A stretch of DNA of 64,000 nucleotides, taken from positions 62,001 through 126,000 of the forward strand of contig CAJKMG010000004.1 of the NCBI GenBank assembly GCA_905200945.1. The letters run 5' to 3'. Shown here piece after piece: positions 34,459-43,637 of this stretch. Numbering within the stretch: the stretch's first letter is position 1; every line of letters starts with the position of its first letter. This DNA comes from an uncultured Akkermansia sp. Its GTDB lineage: Bacteria; Verrucomicrobiota; Verrucomicrobiia; Verrucomicrobiales; Akkermansiaceae. The position numbers and the translations under genes were made by a program. The notes beneath the pieces were generated by a model that saw nothing but the letters and a program-made list of their open reading frames with translations, made no database searches and had not been told where the DNA came from.

Positions 34459-35730
34459 ATGAATACCATTATTATCGGCTCCCAATGGGGCGACGAAGGC
34501 AAGGGCAAAATGATCGATTTCCTGACGGAATCCGCCGACGTGGTGGCACGCGGCCAGGGCGGCAACAACGCCGGCCATACTGTAATCGCCAATGGAAAGA
34601 AATACATTCTTCATCTGGTTCCCTCCGGCATCCTGTGGCCGGACAAGCTTTGCGTCATCGGTAATGGTGTGGTGCTGGACCCCATCGGCCTGGTGGAGGA
34701 AATCAAGGAACTCCGCGGCCAGGGCGTGACCATCACAAAAGACAACCTTCTCATCTCCGACCGCGCCCACGTCGTGCTCCCCTTCCACAAGGAAATGGAT
34801 GCCGCCCAGGAATCCGCCCTCGGCAAAAAAGCCATCGGCACCACCAAGCGAGGCATCGGCCCCACTTACGCGGACAAGGCGCGCCGCATCGGCGTACGCA
34901 TGGCGGACATGAGGGATCCCGGGATTTTTGACGAAGTGCTGCGCCGCCGCATCAAGATGGCGAATGCGGAAATGGAACGCATGGGCCTCCCCGCCATGGA
35001 TGAAGAAAAAATGGTTGCGGAAGTAAGCGCCGCCGCGGATGTGCTGCGCCCCCACATTACCAACACCATTCCGGTTATGCACGAAGCCGTGTCCTCCGGA
35101 AAAAGCATTCTTTTCGAAGGGGCCCAGGGAGCCTACCTGGATGTGGACTTCGGCACCTACCCGTTCGTCACCTCCTCCAACACCTCTTCCGCCGGCGCCT
35201 GCACCGGCACGGGCGTTCCCCCGCACAAGATTGACCGCATCATCGGCGTCTGCAAGGCCTACACCACCCGCGTGGGGGCAGGCCCCTTCGTCACGGAGGA
35301 TGAAGACATCTCCAACCATCTGCACAGCATGGGCCGCGAATTCGGCGCCACCACGGGCCGCCCCCGCCGTTGCGGCTGGGCTGACGGCGTGCTGCTGCGC
35401 TTCTCCGCCATGTTCAACGGTTTTGATGAAATGGCCATGACCAATCTGGACGGTTACGACAAGTGCCCGGAAATCAAAATCTGCACGGGCTACGATCTGG
35501 ACGGGGAAATCCTGGCCTACCCGCCCGCCACGGTGGACGAATGGGAACGCTGCAAACCCGTGTATGAAACGGTGCCCGGCTGGATGCAGGATATTTCCGC
35601 CTGCCGTTCCTGGGAAGAAATTCCGGAACAGGCCAAACGATTCGTCAAGCGCATGAGCGAGCTCATCGGTTGCCCCGTCACGACCGTGGGCGTAGGCCCC
35701 GACCGCGAACAGACGATCGCCGTGCAATAA
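34459..35730 (+). CDS. purA: Adenylosuccinate synthetase
   Basis: 423 residues; joins IMP and aspartate with GTP in AMP synthesis. The N-terminal GTP-binding P-loop IIGSQWGDEGKGKMID is typical, followed by GGNNAGHTV, GTTKRGIGPTYADKA, FEGAQGAYLDVDFGTYPFVT and GRPRRCGWAD. The start at 34459 places the P-loop at the very N-terminus as in other PurA proteins; upstream in-frame codons to 34405 are not PurA-like. A strong terminator follows. Confidence 0.97.
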   Translation: MNTIIIGSQWGDEGKGKMIDFLTESADVVARGQGGNNAGHTVIANGKKYILHLVPSGILWPDKLCVIGNGVVLDPIGLVEEIKELRGQGVTITKDNLLISDRAHVVLPFHKEMDAAQESALGKKAIGTTKRGIGPTYADKARRIGVRMADMRDPGIFDEVLRRRIKMANAEMERMGLPAMDEEKMVAEVSAAADVLRPHITNTIPVMHEAVSSGKSILFEGAQGAYLDVDFGTYPFVTSSNTSSAGACTGTGVPPHKIDRIIGVCKAYTTRVGAGPFVTEDEDISNHLHSMGREFGATTGRPRRCGWADGVLLRFSAMFNGFDEMAMTNLDGYDKCPEIKICTGYDLDGEILAYPPATVDEWERCKPVYETVPGWMQDISACRSWEEIPEQAKRFVKRMSELIGCPVTTVGVGPDREQTIAVQ

Positions 35731-35760
35731 GCCTCGGCAGATCTTGATGATTTCCTTCAG

Positions 35761-35795
35761 AGCAGTCCCGCCATAACGTGCGGGACTGCTTTGTT
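35761..35795 (+). terminator. Rho-independent terminator of purA
   Basis: AGCAGTCCCGC (35761-35771) pairs perfectly with GCGGGACTGCT (35780-35790), with an 8-base loop and TTGTT after it. The rest of the 35796-36107 gap shows no convincing gene; a short open frame there has no family resemblance. Confidence 0.82.
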
Positions 35796-36105
35796 ATGTT
35801 CAGGGTAAAAAGACAAAACACGCATTTCAACGCTTTCTCCGCAACCGCTTCTCCACGGCAACGGCACGGGAACAACCTATTTTCCAACCCCGCATATCTT
35901 TTTGCATGTAGCGCAGAAATGCCTCCAGCAAGGTCTCCAGGATGTATGAAAACGGCAATCCTGCCGCTTCCAGACCAGGAAGAGGAAATAAATATCATCT
36001 GCCACGGCACGGCAGACAACCGGCGCAACAGGCCTGGGAAAACCAGGCGTGAACTTCCTGGGGCAAGTTCGCGAACACGGATATTTCCCGCCTGATAATA
36101 AAAGA

Positions 36106-36128
36106 GAAGGCGGGATCTCTCCCGCCTC
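36106..36128 (-). terminator. Terminator of the 36159-36869 gene
   Basis: AGGCGGGA (36108-36115) pairs with TCCCGCCT (36120-36127) around a TCTC loop. On the minus strand the hairpin is followed by TCTCTTTTATT. Confidence 0.7.
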
Positions 36129-36158
36129 CTGCAAAAAAACAGCAATGACTTTCGCGGC

Positions 36159-36869
36159 TCACGCGCGTCTGCGGCGCATCATGAGGGCAGCCAGACCAAT
36201 CAGGCTGAGGGATGCCGTAGCCGGTTCCGGAACGGCAGCCGCCGCAATGGCGCTAAGGTTGGCTTCCTGGGAAGCGGTAGCCTGCAACGTGGTATTATCT
36301 ACGACGAGGTACTTGACGTAATCCGTGCCATAGGTGAATGAAGTCAGGGGGCCGAAAGTGTTCGTTCTCAAACCCGACTCATTCCCTCCATAGGTAGAGG
36401 CAGTCCCTTCGGAATCAACCAGGGTCAGATAAGTCCAGGTGCCGGTGCTGGTAATTTGATAAGTAACGGCGATGGACTCATAAGTGTTGTCGGCGAATAG
36501 CTGCCCCAGTCCCGAACTCAGGTTGACCGCAGAACCATTGACGGGACTGATCGCGCGGGTGTAACTCGTACCTTGCCAGGAGCCGTAGAGGCCCGCGTTG
36601 GGAGTGGTCCCGATGCCCAGGCCTATCTTATTATTGTTGGCCGAGAAAATAGTTCCGGAGACGTCGCCTGCCAGAATGGCGCTTTGGAAAGCCTGAGCGT
36701 CCAGGGCCATCGTCACGGAGAAATTGCCGTAACCGGAGTTGATTCCTTCCGTCAGGGTGTATGAGCCGCCAGCCAGCTGCAATGCACTGGAATCCAGAGT
36801 AAGGACGGGCTCCCCGTAGGCCAGGGTAAACAGAGACGCTGCCACCAGCGTAATAAATGCCGTTTTCAT
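36159..36869 (-). CDS. PEP-CTERM protein, LamG-like body
   Basis: 236 residues. Signal peptide MKTAFITLVAASLFTLAYG, then a Thr/Ser/Gly-rich beta domain (GNFSVTMALDAQAFQSAILA, WTYLTLVDSEGTASTYGG) suggestive of a LamG-type sandwich. It ends in VPEPATASLSLIGLAALMMRRRRA, a PEP-CTERM signal. No enzyme motif is seen. It is transcribed away from the porin gene across an AT-rich divergent region that holds two copies of a 15-bp dyad, one of them inside its probable promoter. Confidence 0.85.
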   Translation of the reverse strand: MKTAFITLVAASLFTLAYGEPVLTLDSSALQLAGGSYTLTEGINSGYGNFSVTMALDAQAFQSAILAGDVSGTIFSANNNKIGLGIGTTPNAGLYGSWQGTSYTRAISPVNGSAVNLSSGLGQLFADNTYESIAVTYQITSTGTWTYLTLVDSEGTASTYGGNESGLRTNTFGPLTSFTYGTDYVKYLVVDNTTLQATASQEANLSAIAAAAVPEPATASLSLIGLAALMMRRRRA

Positions 36870-36927
36870 GTGCTGAAATAAACGATAAGAGATGGTAAGA
36901 AAGCGATATTATTTCTTCCTGACATTT

Positions 36928-36956
36928 GGTGTAACGGATTAGAAATCCGCAGTCAA
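36928..36956 (-). promoter_or_regulatory. Candidate promoter of the 36869 gene with dyad in its spacer
   Basis: On the minus strand TTGACT (36956-36951) and TACACC (36933-36928) are 17 bases apart. The spacer is almost wholly filled by the dyad CGGATT-TCT-AATCCG (36935-36949). The -10 box is weak, as expected for a regulated promoter. Confidence 0.4.
36935..36949. promoter_or_regulatory. 15-bp dyad, copy 1 (candidate operator)
   Basis: CGGATTAGAAATCCG, with half-sites CGGATT and AATCCG around a 3-base centre. A second copy in the opposite orientation is at 37102-37116. The divergent region 36870-37326 also has a very AT-rich core (37020-37080) but no gene that I can support. Confidence 0.6.
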
Positions 36957-37101
36957 TACTATTTTTTCACAGGAAGTGAATTCGCCCCATTCCGCTTATC
37001 GCTTACACGGATATCTTTATTGGTATTTTTTGTTAGAAATGTTTATATATTATTACATATCATATGTTTATATCACACAAAAACTACTGGCCTGCCAAAA
37101 T

Positions 37102-37116
37102 CGGATTTCTAATCCG
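37102..37116. promoter_or_regulatory. 15-bp dyad, copy 2 (candidate operator)
   Basis: CGGATTTCTAATCCG, the exact reverse complement of copy 1 at 36935-36949. It lies upstream of the porin gene at 37327. Confidence 0.6.
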
Positions 37117-37326
37117 CGCCTCATCCGGACTCTTTTCAGGATACTTTACACGACATTTTCCGCATCTGAAAAAGCCCCTTATGCGGCTTTAACCATATTT
37201 TTAAGACACGAACACCTCAACAGAATCAACTTGAACAACTGCTCAAAAGTGCAGCACTCAAGCTATTCGCGTCAGCATCGGGCGGAGTTATGATACTTCC
37301 GGGAAAAGTCTTGTCTGACTGTCCAT

Positions 37327-38811
37327 ATGAGACATGTCATTCTTCCTTCCATGTGCGCTGTTGCCGTCGCGGCATCCTGCAATCCCGTCCTCGCCCAACA
37401 GGCAGCACCCTCCGCGGAGGCTGCCTCTGCTTACCTGAACACGGAACGCGGCCTGCGCGTAAAAACCCTGGAAGGCAGGGAAATAAGCCCCAGCCTGATG
37501 AAAGGAATGCGCCCGGAAGAACAAATCACCAAGAGGACGCCCGGCGTTCCCACCAGACCCAGCGTGCTGCTTCAGCACGGAGGCGGGACTCCCGTTCCCG
37601 GTCTGGAATGGTTTGCGGCCAAGCCCCTCAAAATGATGCCGTACCTGGACAGTTCCTACGTTTTCGGCAATACCTGCGCGGAACCGGACGCCTGGATACG
37701 CGAAGACGCGATTTCCACCGGAGCGCAGAAACTCAAGACCGCTCTCTCCAGATACGGCATTACTTATTCCGCCCAGTTCGGATTCAACTACACGGGACTG
37801 GCGGGCGGCGGCCTGAACGGAAAGACGGATTTCCCCTCCTACAATGGTTCCCTGCTGACCAATATCACCATCTTCCGCAATAATTCCACGGGCAGCGGCC
37901 TGTACCTGGCCTCTGAGTTCGACTTCGGCAACGGCTTTGACTTCAATGAAGGCAGCAAAGGCCCCAAAACCACGCTGGGCTCCCTCCAGAACCCCACCAG
38001 CTCTTTCCAGGGGCCGGATCCCCACCTGAGCAACCTGAGCCTGGCATGGGTGGGTGCGGGAGGAAAGCTCCTGTTGATGGCGGGCCAGCTGGACACTACC
38101 AATTATATGGATCACAACGCCTACGCCAATTCCCATAACAATAACCTCACCAACAGCGTTTTCGGAAATAATCCCGTACTCCCCCTGACGGATAATTCCC
38201 TGGGTTTCCATTTCGCGTGGCAGCCGACCACCTCCTTTTATGTGATGGGAGCCACCGCCGCCAATAACATGACTCAAAACCACAATCCTTTCCGGAACCT
38301 GAATTCCGACAATTGGACGAACGTGCTTGAATTCGGCTACGTGGCGGAAGATTTTTGCAGCATGGGCCCCGGCGTGTACCGCCTCCAGCCCTTTTTCACC
38401 ACCAGCAACGGTGAAAACGGGGGCGGCGTGGCCGTAAACTTCCAGCAGCAGCTGGGCCGCAGCAGCCACCTGGGGTGGTTCTTCCGCGGCGGCTGGGCAA
38501 GCGATGACGCAGCCACGCTGACCGGAGTACGCTGCGCGGCCACCACTGGGCTGGTGCTTCTCTCCCCCTTCCGGGGAAAAGGCGCTTCCAATGACGGATA
38601 CCTGGGCCTCGGTCTCCTCTGGCAGCAGGGGGCTAAAAAGGACGGCCCGTACGTGAACAGGAATGAATACGGCATTGAATTGACATACGTGGCCCAGGTG
38701 ACGCCCACCATGACGCTCCAGCCTGATATTCAACTTGTCAAGAATCCCGTCAACGGCCGCAGGGGGCAAACGGCGGTGGTTTTCCAGATACAGAACGTCT
38801 GGTCATGGTAA
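37327..38811 (+). CDS. OprB-family carbohydrate-selective porin
   Basis: 494 residues with a signal peptide (MRHVILPSMCAVAVAASCNP, cut near VLA-QQ). The body is a beta-barrel: many alternating strands (GLYLASEFDFGNGFDF, SLGFHFAWQPTTSFYVMGAT), KLLLMAGQLDTTNYMDHNAY in the OprB style, and a C-terminal strand ending QIQNVWSW with an aromatic terminal residue, as needed for BAM insertion. OprB porins take up sugars across the outer membrane. It precedes the hydrogenase operon by 85 bases; whether the two are linked is unclear. Confidence 0.85.
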   Translation: MRHVILPSMCAVAVAASCNPVLAQQAAPSAEAASAYLNTERGLRVKTLEGREISPSLMKGMRPEEQITKRTPGVPTRPSVLLQHGGGTPVPGLEWFAAKPLKMMPYLDSSYVFGNTCAEPDAWIREDAISTGAQKLKTALSRYGITYSAQFGFNYTGLAGGGLNGKTDFPSYNGSLLTNITIFRNNSTGSGLYLASEFDFGNGFDFNEGSKGPKTTLGSLQNPTSSFQGPDPHLSNLSLAWVGAGGKLLLMAGQLDTTNYMDHNAYANSHNNNLTNSVFGNNPVLPLTDNSLGFHFAWQPTTSFYVMGATAANNMTQNHNPFRNLNSDNWTNVLEFGYVAEDFCSMGPGVYRLQPFFTTSNGENGGGVAVNFQQQLGRSSHLGWFFRGGWASDDAATLTGVRCAATTGLVLLSPFRGKGASNDGYLGLGLLWQQGAKKDGPYVNRNEYGIELTYVAQVTPTMTLQPDIQLVKNPVNGRRGQTAVVFQIQNVWSW

Positions 38812-38896
38812 AAGCCTTTCCGGAAAACAGGAAAATATTGATCGCATTTCCCGGAAATCATGTCTAAATGGAAATGTTCTTATTTGGACCACGCAC

Positions 38897-40117
38897 ATGA
38901 AGCGCATTCAGAAACTTTCCATGCAGGAGGCGGAGCAGGCCTCCCTGAATCATGAGATTTTAACTACATGGCGTCCCGGGGAGACTCTGGGGGAACACAT
39001 GGAGCGCCGCGGCGTCAGCCGACGCGAATTCAACAAATGGTGCCTGAAAATGATCTCCCTGATGGGCGTCGCCACCGTAACGGGCGGCATTTCCAACGCC
39101 CAGGAAATTGCGGACAAAATGGCCGCATTGAAACGTCCTGTAGTCATCTGGCTCCAGCTCCAGGAATGTACCGGATGCCTGGAAAGCACCATCCGCAGCT
39201 ATAACGAGGAAATCGGGGACATGGTGCTTTCCGCCGTCTCCATGCCTTACGTGGAACTTCTGATGGCCCCTTCAGGAGAAGCGGCCAACCAGGCTCTGGA
39301 AGACGCGATCAAGGAGCCCCACATCCTCGTCATCAACGGGTCCGTTCCGGTCAATGACGGAGGGGTGTACTGCACTATAGCCGGTGATACCGTGGAGAAT
39401 ATGCTGCGCCATTGCGCGGAAAACGCATCCTATATTTTGGCCGTGGGCTCGTGCGCGTACTTCGGCTCCATCCAGGCCGCCCGTCCCAACCCTACCGGGG
39501 CCGTGGGCATCCGGGACATCCTGACGGACCGCACGGTCATCAACGTGCCCGGCTGCCCGCCCATCGGGGACGTGATTACGGCCGTCATCATGTACATCCT
39601 TACGTTTGACCGCGCCCCGGAATGCGACCAGGAGTCGCGCCCGCTGATGGCATACGGTACCCGCATCCACAATAATTGCCCGCGCCGCGCCCATTTTGAC
39701 GCCGGACAGTTCGTCAACGTGTTTGATGACGAGAACGCCCGGGAATGCTTCTGCCTGTACAAAGTGGGCTGCAAGGGCCCGGACACCTTCTCCCCCTGCC
39801 CCATCGTCAAATGGAACGGCGGCGTCAGTTTCCCCATCCAGTCCGGCCACCCGTGCATCGGCTGTACGGAGCTGTACTTCTTTGACCGCATGACTCCGTT
39901 TTACAAGACGCTGCCGAACGTGAACGGATTCGGCGTGGAAGCCTCCGCCAACATCATCGGGGCTGTGGGCGTAGCCGGTGCCGGCGCGGCCATCGCCGCC
40001 CATGCCGTGGGCTCCGCCATTCATTACAGGAAGCAGCACATGAAGGAGGAAGCAAACGTCTCCCTGCCCGCCTTCGGAGACGCTCCCGGCTCGCCCGACA
40101 AGGAAACTGAAGAATAG
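38897..40117 (+). CDS. hyaA: NiFe hydrogenase small subunit (Tat-exported)
   Basis: 406 residues. A Tat signal with SRREFNKWC precedes a hydrophobic segment. Iron-sulfur ligands are present: proximal cluster ECTGCLES, GSCAYFGSIQAA and NVPGCPPIGDV; the further clusters use RIHNNCPRRAHF, ECFCLYKVGCKGP and GHPCIGCTE. A C-terminal hydrophobic helix (IIGAVGVAGAGAAIAAHAVG) anchors it in the membrane. The start at 38897 gives the usual N-terminal region ahead of the Tat motif. It passes electrons from the large subunit to the cytochrome b subunit. It heads the five-gene cluster hyaABCD-hypA. Confidence 0.95.
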   Translation: MKRIQKLSMQEAEQASLNHEILTTWRPGETLGEHMERRGVSRREFNKWCLKMISLMGVATVTGGISNAQEIADKMAALKRPVVIWLQLQECTGCLESTIRSYNEEIGDMVLSAVSMPYVELLMAPSGEAANQALEDAIKEPHILVINGSVPVNDGGVYCTIAGDTVENMLRHCAENASYILAVGSCAYFGSIQAARPNPTGAVGIRDILTDRTVINVPGCPPIGDVITAVIMYILTFDRAPECDQESRPLMAYGTRIHNNCPRRAHFDAGQFVNVFDDENARECFCLYKVGCKGPDTFSPCPIVKWNGGVSFPIQSGHPCIGCTELYFFDRMTPFYKTLPNVNGFGVEASANIIGAVGVAGAGAAIAAHAVGSAIHYRKQHMKEEANVSLPAFGDAPGSPDKETEE

Positions 40118-40143
40118 CCAGAAGCCCTTACCACCAGATTACC

Positions 40144-41901
40144 ATGAGCAATTACACATCAGCGGACGTTCCGGAATCCAGCCGGGTGGTCATTGACCCG
40201 GTGACGCGCATTGAAGGCCACCTGCGGGTGGAAATGGAGGCCGGGGACGGCGTCATCAAAAACGCCTGGACGTCCACCACGCAGTACCGCGGCATCGAGG
40301 TGATCGCCTGCAAGCGGGATCCCCGGGACGTCTGGGCTTTTGTGGAACGCATCTGCGGCGTCTGCACGGGCACGCACGCCATTGCGGCCCTGGCTGCGGT
40401 GGAAGACGCGCTCCAGTACCCGGTGCCTGTTCAGGCCCGCCTCATGCGCGACCTGGTCAGCGGAGCCCTGGGCATCCAGGACCACGTCATCCATTTTTAC
40501 CAGCTCCAGGCCATGGACTGGGTGGACGTGATGTCCGCCCTGAAGGCGGACCCCGCGGAAACCGCCGCCATCGCCAAGTCCCTTTCCGACTGGCCCCTGT
40601 CCTCCGCCGCGTATTTCGCCGGAGTGCAGAAGAAGCTGAAGGACTCTATCGCCTACGGGCAGTATTCCATCTTTACAAACGGCTACTGGGGCCATCCGGC
40701 CTACAAGCTGCCGCCGGAGGTGAATTTGCTGGGCGTGGCGCACTACCTCCAGGCCCTGGTCTGGCAGCGGGACATGATCAAAATCCACACCATTCTGGGC
40801 GGCAAGAACCCGCACCCGAACTTTCTGGTCGGCGGCATGGCCTGCGCCATCAACATGAACAATGACCAGGCCATCAACCAGTTTTCCCTGAGCTACCTGA
40901 AGCAGCTGGTGCAAACCTGCCACGACTTCATCCATAAAGTATATTATCCGGACATTGTCGCCATCGCCGGATTTTATAAGGACTACGCCCACATTGGCGC
41001 GTCCAATCCCAACTTTTTCTGCACCGGGGCTCCGTCTGAAATCAACACGGGCGCCCCCGCCGGCAAAGGCATGATCAAACCCGGCGTGCTGCTGAACGGG
41101 GATTACAGGAACGTGCTTCCCTTTGACCAGGACAAGATCAAAGAATTCGTCACCAGCTCCTGGTACAAATACTCGGAAGGCAGGGATGCGGGCCTGGCTC
41201 CGTATGACGGGGAGACGAATGCGGACTACAACGGCCCCAGGCCGCCCTACAAGTGGCTTTCCGACCGTCCGCAGTACACCTGGGTGAAAGCCCCGCGCTA
41301 TGACGGCCACGCGATGGCCGTGGGCCCGAACGCCCGCATGATGATTGGCTATGCCCAGGGGGTTCCCGCCATCGTGGAACGGGTGGATGCCGCCTGCGAT
41401 AAGCTGGGCCTGCCGCGTGACAACGCCTTCATGAACTCCACGCTGGGCCGCGTGTACGGCCGTGCGCTGGACGCCCTGATCAACGTGGACATGATGGTGG
41501 ACCAGCTCCAGGAAATGACGGACCGCATCAGGAACGGGGAAACCGCCACCTTCAACCCGGAAAAATGGGAGCCGGAAACCTGGCCCTCCTCCTGCAAGGG
41601 CGTGGGCTGGGTGGAAGCGCCCCGCGGCAGCCTGAGCCACTGGGTGCGGATTGAAAACGGCCAGACGGCGAATTACCAGGCTGTGGTCCCCAGCACATGG
41701 AACAGCTCAGGCCGGGATGCGGAGGGGCAGATGGGGCCATACGAATATTCCCTGGCCCATACCGGAAAACACCCGCTGGTGGACCCCTCCCGCCCGGTAG
41801 AGCCCCTGCGCACCATTCACAGCTATGACCCGTGCCAATCCTGCGCCGTCCATTTGTTTGACGAAGAAGGGGAGGCCATTCTGACCAGACAGGACCCGTG
41901 A
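40144..41901 (+). CDS. hyaB: NiFe hydrogenase large subunit
   Basis: 585 residues. The NiFe centre ligands are present: RICGVCTGTHA near the N-terminus and SYDPCQSCAVH near the end. The 15 residues after that histidine (LFDEEGEAILTRQDP) should be cut off by the protease HyaD after nickel insertion. Conserved segments DPVTRIEGHLRVE and LVSGALGIQDHVIHFYQL support a membrane-bound uptake hydrogenase (group 1). It oxidises H2 at the outer face of the inner membrane. The stop overlaps the hyaC start (GTGA at 41898), implying coupled translation. Confidence 0.97.
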   Translation: MSNYTSADVPESSRVVIDPVTRIEGHLRVEMEAGDGVIKNAWTSTTQYRGIEVIACKRDPRDVWAFVERICGVCTGTHAIAALAAVEDALQYPVPVQARLMRDLVSGALGIQDHVIHFYQLQAMDWVDVMSALKADPAETAAIAKSLSDWPLSSAAYFAGVQKKLKDSIAYGQYSIFTNGYWGHPAYKLPPEVNLLGVAHYLQALVWQRDMIKIHTILGGKNPHPNFLVGGMACAINMNNDQAINQFSLSYLKQLVQTCHDFIHKVYYPDIVAIAGFYKDYAHIGASNPNFFCTGAPSEINTGAPAGKGMIKPGVLLNGDYRNVLPFDQDKIKEFVTSSWYKYSEGRDAGLAPYDGETNADYNGPRPPYKWLSDRPQYTWVKAPRYDGHAMAVGPNARMMIGYAQGVPAIVERVDAACDKLGLPRDNAFMNSTLGRVYGRALDALINVDMMVDQLQEMTDRIRNGETATFNPEKWEPETWPSSCKGVGWVEAPRGSLSHWVRIENGQTANYQAVVPSTWNSSGRDAEGQMGPYEYSLAHTGKHPLVDPSRPVEPLRTIHSYDPCQSCAVHLFDEEGEAILTRQDP

Positions 41902-43070
41902 AAACGACTCTTATCGATAACGACCTCACCCTGGCGGTGGAGGATGCCATTCCGGCCAGTCCGGTGTACGCTCCGGAAGAAATCCTGGCTCTGGCCGTGT
42001 GCGCCTCCCCCAACGGCAGCAGGGACGCGGGAGACCTGGCCCTGCTCCATGCCGCGCGTGAACGCGGCATAACCCTCCCTTACGCCCAGCGGGAAAACTC
42101 CTGGGAGGCTCCCTCCCGGGAAAGGCCGTACAGCACGGCTGTTCTGAAAGCCGCAGACAAGGCGGACGCCTCCCCTTTCATGGTAGCCCGCGGCAGCCTG
42201 AAGGCGCTGGAAAAACTGTGCGAAGTCAGCTCCCTGGAAAAGGAGCGCATGAACAAGGCCTTTGAAGAGCATTCCCCCTCCGGCTTTGAACCCGTGGCCG
42301 TGGCCGTCCACCGGTCCGGCGCGCCGTGGCGCCTGTTGGGCGTCGTGCCCATGCACGCCATGAGGGACGTGCGCCGCCTCTCCATGGCCAAGGCCAATTT
42401 CCGCTATTTCCACGTCTGGGACTGGCCTCTGCGCGTGCTGCACTGGACGTGGGTGCTCTGCATCATCGGCCTGTCCGCCACAGGCATCTGCATCGCGGAA
42501 GGGTGGTTCCTGAAAATGGGGGATTTGCACGGGGCTTTCCAATTCGGAACGCTCCGCTTCGTGCATTATGCGCTGGGGTGGATTCTGGTGGTGGTGATGA
42601 TGCTGCGTTTTTCCTGCTTCTTCATGGCCTCCAACAAATACCAGAGCTTCCGGGCCCTGTTCCCCATTTCCAGACAGGAGTGGAAGGATTTGTACGCCAC
42701 GGCGGTGGACTACCTGTTCGCCCGCAGTTATGACGGCCCCCGCTACATCGGCCACAATCCCCTGCAGCAGTGGACATACACGGGCGTGTACGTCCTGTTC
42801 ACCACCATGGTGGTGACCGGGCTGGCCCTGTATGCCCTGTATGAGCCGCGCCACTGGTTCTACCGCTGGTTCATGCCGCTGAACGACCTGATAGGCATTC
42901 CGTACGTGCGCCTGGTGCATTTGATCGGCATGTGGTGCTTCATCATCTTCGCCATGATCCACGTGTACCTTTCCATCCTTTCCGGAAACGTGGACCGGGA
43001 CGGCACCATCTCCTCCATGTTCAGCGGCGGACGATGGCTGCGCAAGGGCGTCAAATTCCGGGATGAATAA
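41898..43070 (+). CDS. hyaC: Hydrogenase cytochrome b subunit with P-type ATPase N-domain-like extension
   Basis: 390 residues. The C-terminal ~220 residues are a b-type cytochrome of four spans with heme-type histidines (LRVLHWTWVLCIIG, LRFVHYALGWILVV, RLVHLIGMWCFIIF, IHVYLS), which passes electrons to quinone. Ordinary HyaC is about 220-240 residues. The extra first ~160 residues look like the nucleotide-binding domain of a P-type ATPase: EEILALAVCASPNGSRDAGD at 27-46, WEAPSRERPYSTAVLKA at 69-85, FMVARGSLKALEKLC at 94-108 (KGA in ATPases), and FEPVAVAVHRSGAPWRLLGV at 130-149. No DKTGT phosphorylation site is present. The GTG start overlaps the hyaB stop. Confidence 0.88.
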   Translation: MKTTLIDNDLTLAVEDAIPASPVYAPEEILALAVCASPNGSRDAGDLALLHAARERGITLPYAQRENSWEAPSRERPYSTAVLKAADKADASPFMVARGSLKALEKLCEVSSLEKERMNKAFEEHSPSGFEPVAVAVHRSGAPWRLLGVVPMHAMRDVRRLSMAKANFRYFHVWDWPLRVLHWTWVLCIIGLSATGICIAEGWFLKMGDLHGAFQFGTLRFVHYALGWILVVVMMLRFSCFFMASNKYQSFRALFPISRQEWKDLYATAVDYLFARSYDGPRYIGHNPLQQWTYTGVYVLFTTMVVTGLALYALYEPRHWFYRWFMPLNDLIGIPYVRLVHLIGMWCFIIFAMIHVYLSILSGNVDRDGTISSMFSGGRWLRKGVKFRDE

Positions 43071-43091
43071 CCTCTCCGCCCTCCCTTTGAC

Positions 43092-43637
43092 ATGAAATTG
43101 GAGCCATACACGGAAGAACTGCGGGGCTGCCCCGTGAAGGGAAATGCCTATCCCGTGCTCGTGCTGGGCATCGGAAACCCGCTCATGGGGGACGACGGCG
43201 CAGGCGTGGAGCTGGCCCACCGCCTCCAGGAACGGGACTACGGCCCGCTGGTCCACGTGGAGGAAGGGGGAACGCAGGGCATGACCCTGCTTCCCCTGCT
43301 GGAAGATGCGGACACGCTCATCCTGCTGGACGCCGTCAGGACGGGGGCCCTGCCGGGAACCGTCGTCACGCGCAGCCGGGAAGAACTGCCGCGCCACTTT
43401 TCCCGCGTTATGTCTCCCCACCAGATAGGCATGAAGGAAGTGCTGGGGGCGGCCCAGCTGTGCGGCACCCTGCCGCGCGCCATCACGCTGGTGGGAGTGG
43501 AGGCCCTGCATACGGATTTCTGCCGCCCCATGTCCGCGGAGGTGCAGGAAGCCCTGCCGAAGGCGCTGGACACGGCGGAGGCCCTCATCGCCCGCGCCCT
43601 GGCGGAACATCAGGCCCGGAAAAACGCCCATGCATGA
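43092..43637 (+). CDS. hyaD: Hydrogenase maturation protease
   Basis: 181 residues. It trims the C-terminal tail of the large subunit after nickel insertion. The family signature LVLGIGNPLMGDDGAGVELA is followed by LLDAVRTG and MSPHQIGM, giving the nickel-sensing acidic and histidine residues. The N-terminal ~20 residues precede the conserved strand and may be an extension. It starts 21 bases after hyaC, and its end overlaps hypA by 8 bases. Confidence 0.93.
   Translation: MKLEPYTEELRGCPVKGNAYPVLVLGIGNPLMGDDGAGVELAHRLQERDYGPLVHVEEGGTQGMTLLPLLEDADTLILLDAVRTGALPGTVVTRSREELPRHFSRVMSPHQIGMKEVLGAAQLCGTLPRAITLVGVEALHTDFCRPMSAEVQEALPKALDTAEALIARALAEHQARKNAHA

Noticed and set aside
35778..36095. 105-codon open frame between purA and the PEP-CTERM gene
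   Set aside because: It begins within the purA terminator hairpin and its residues look random.
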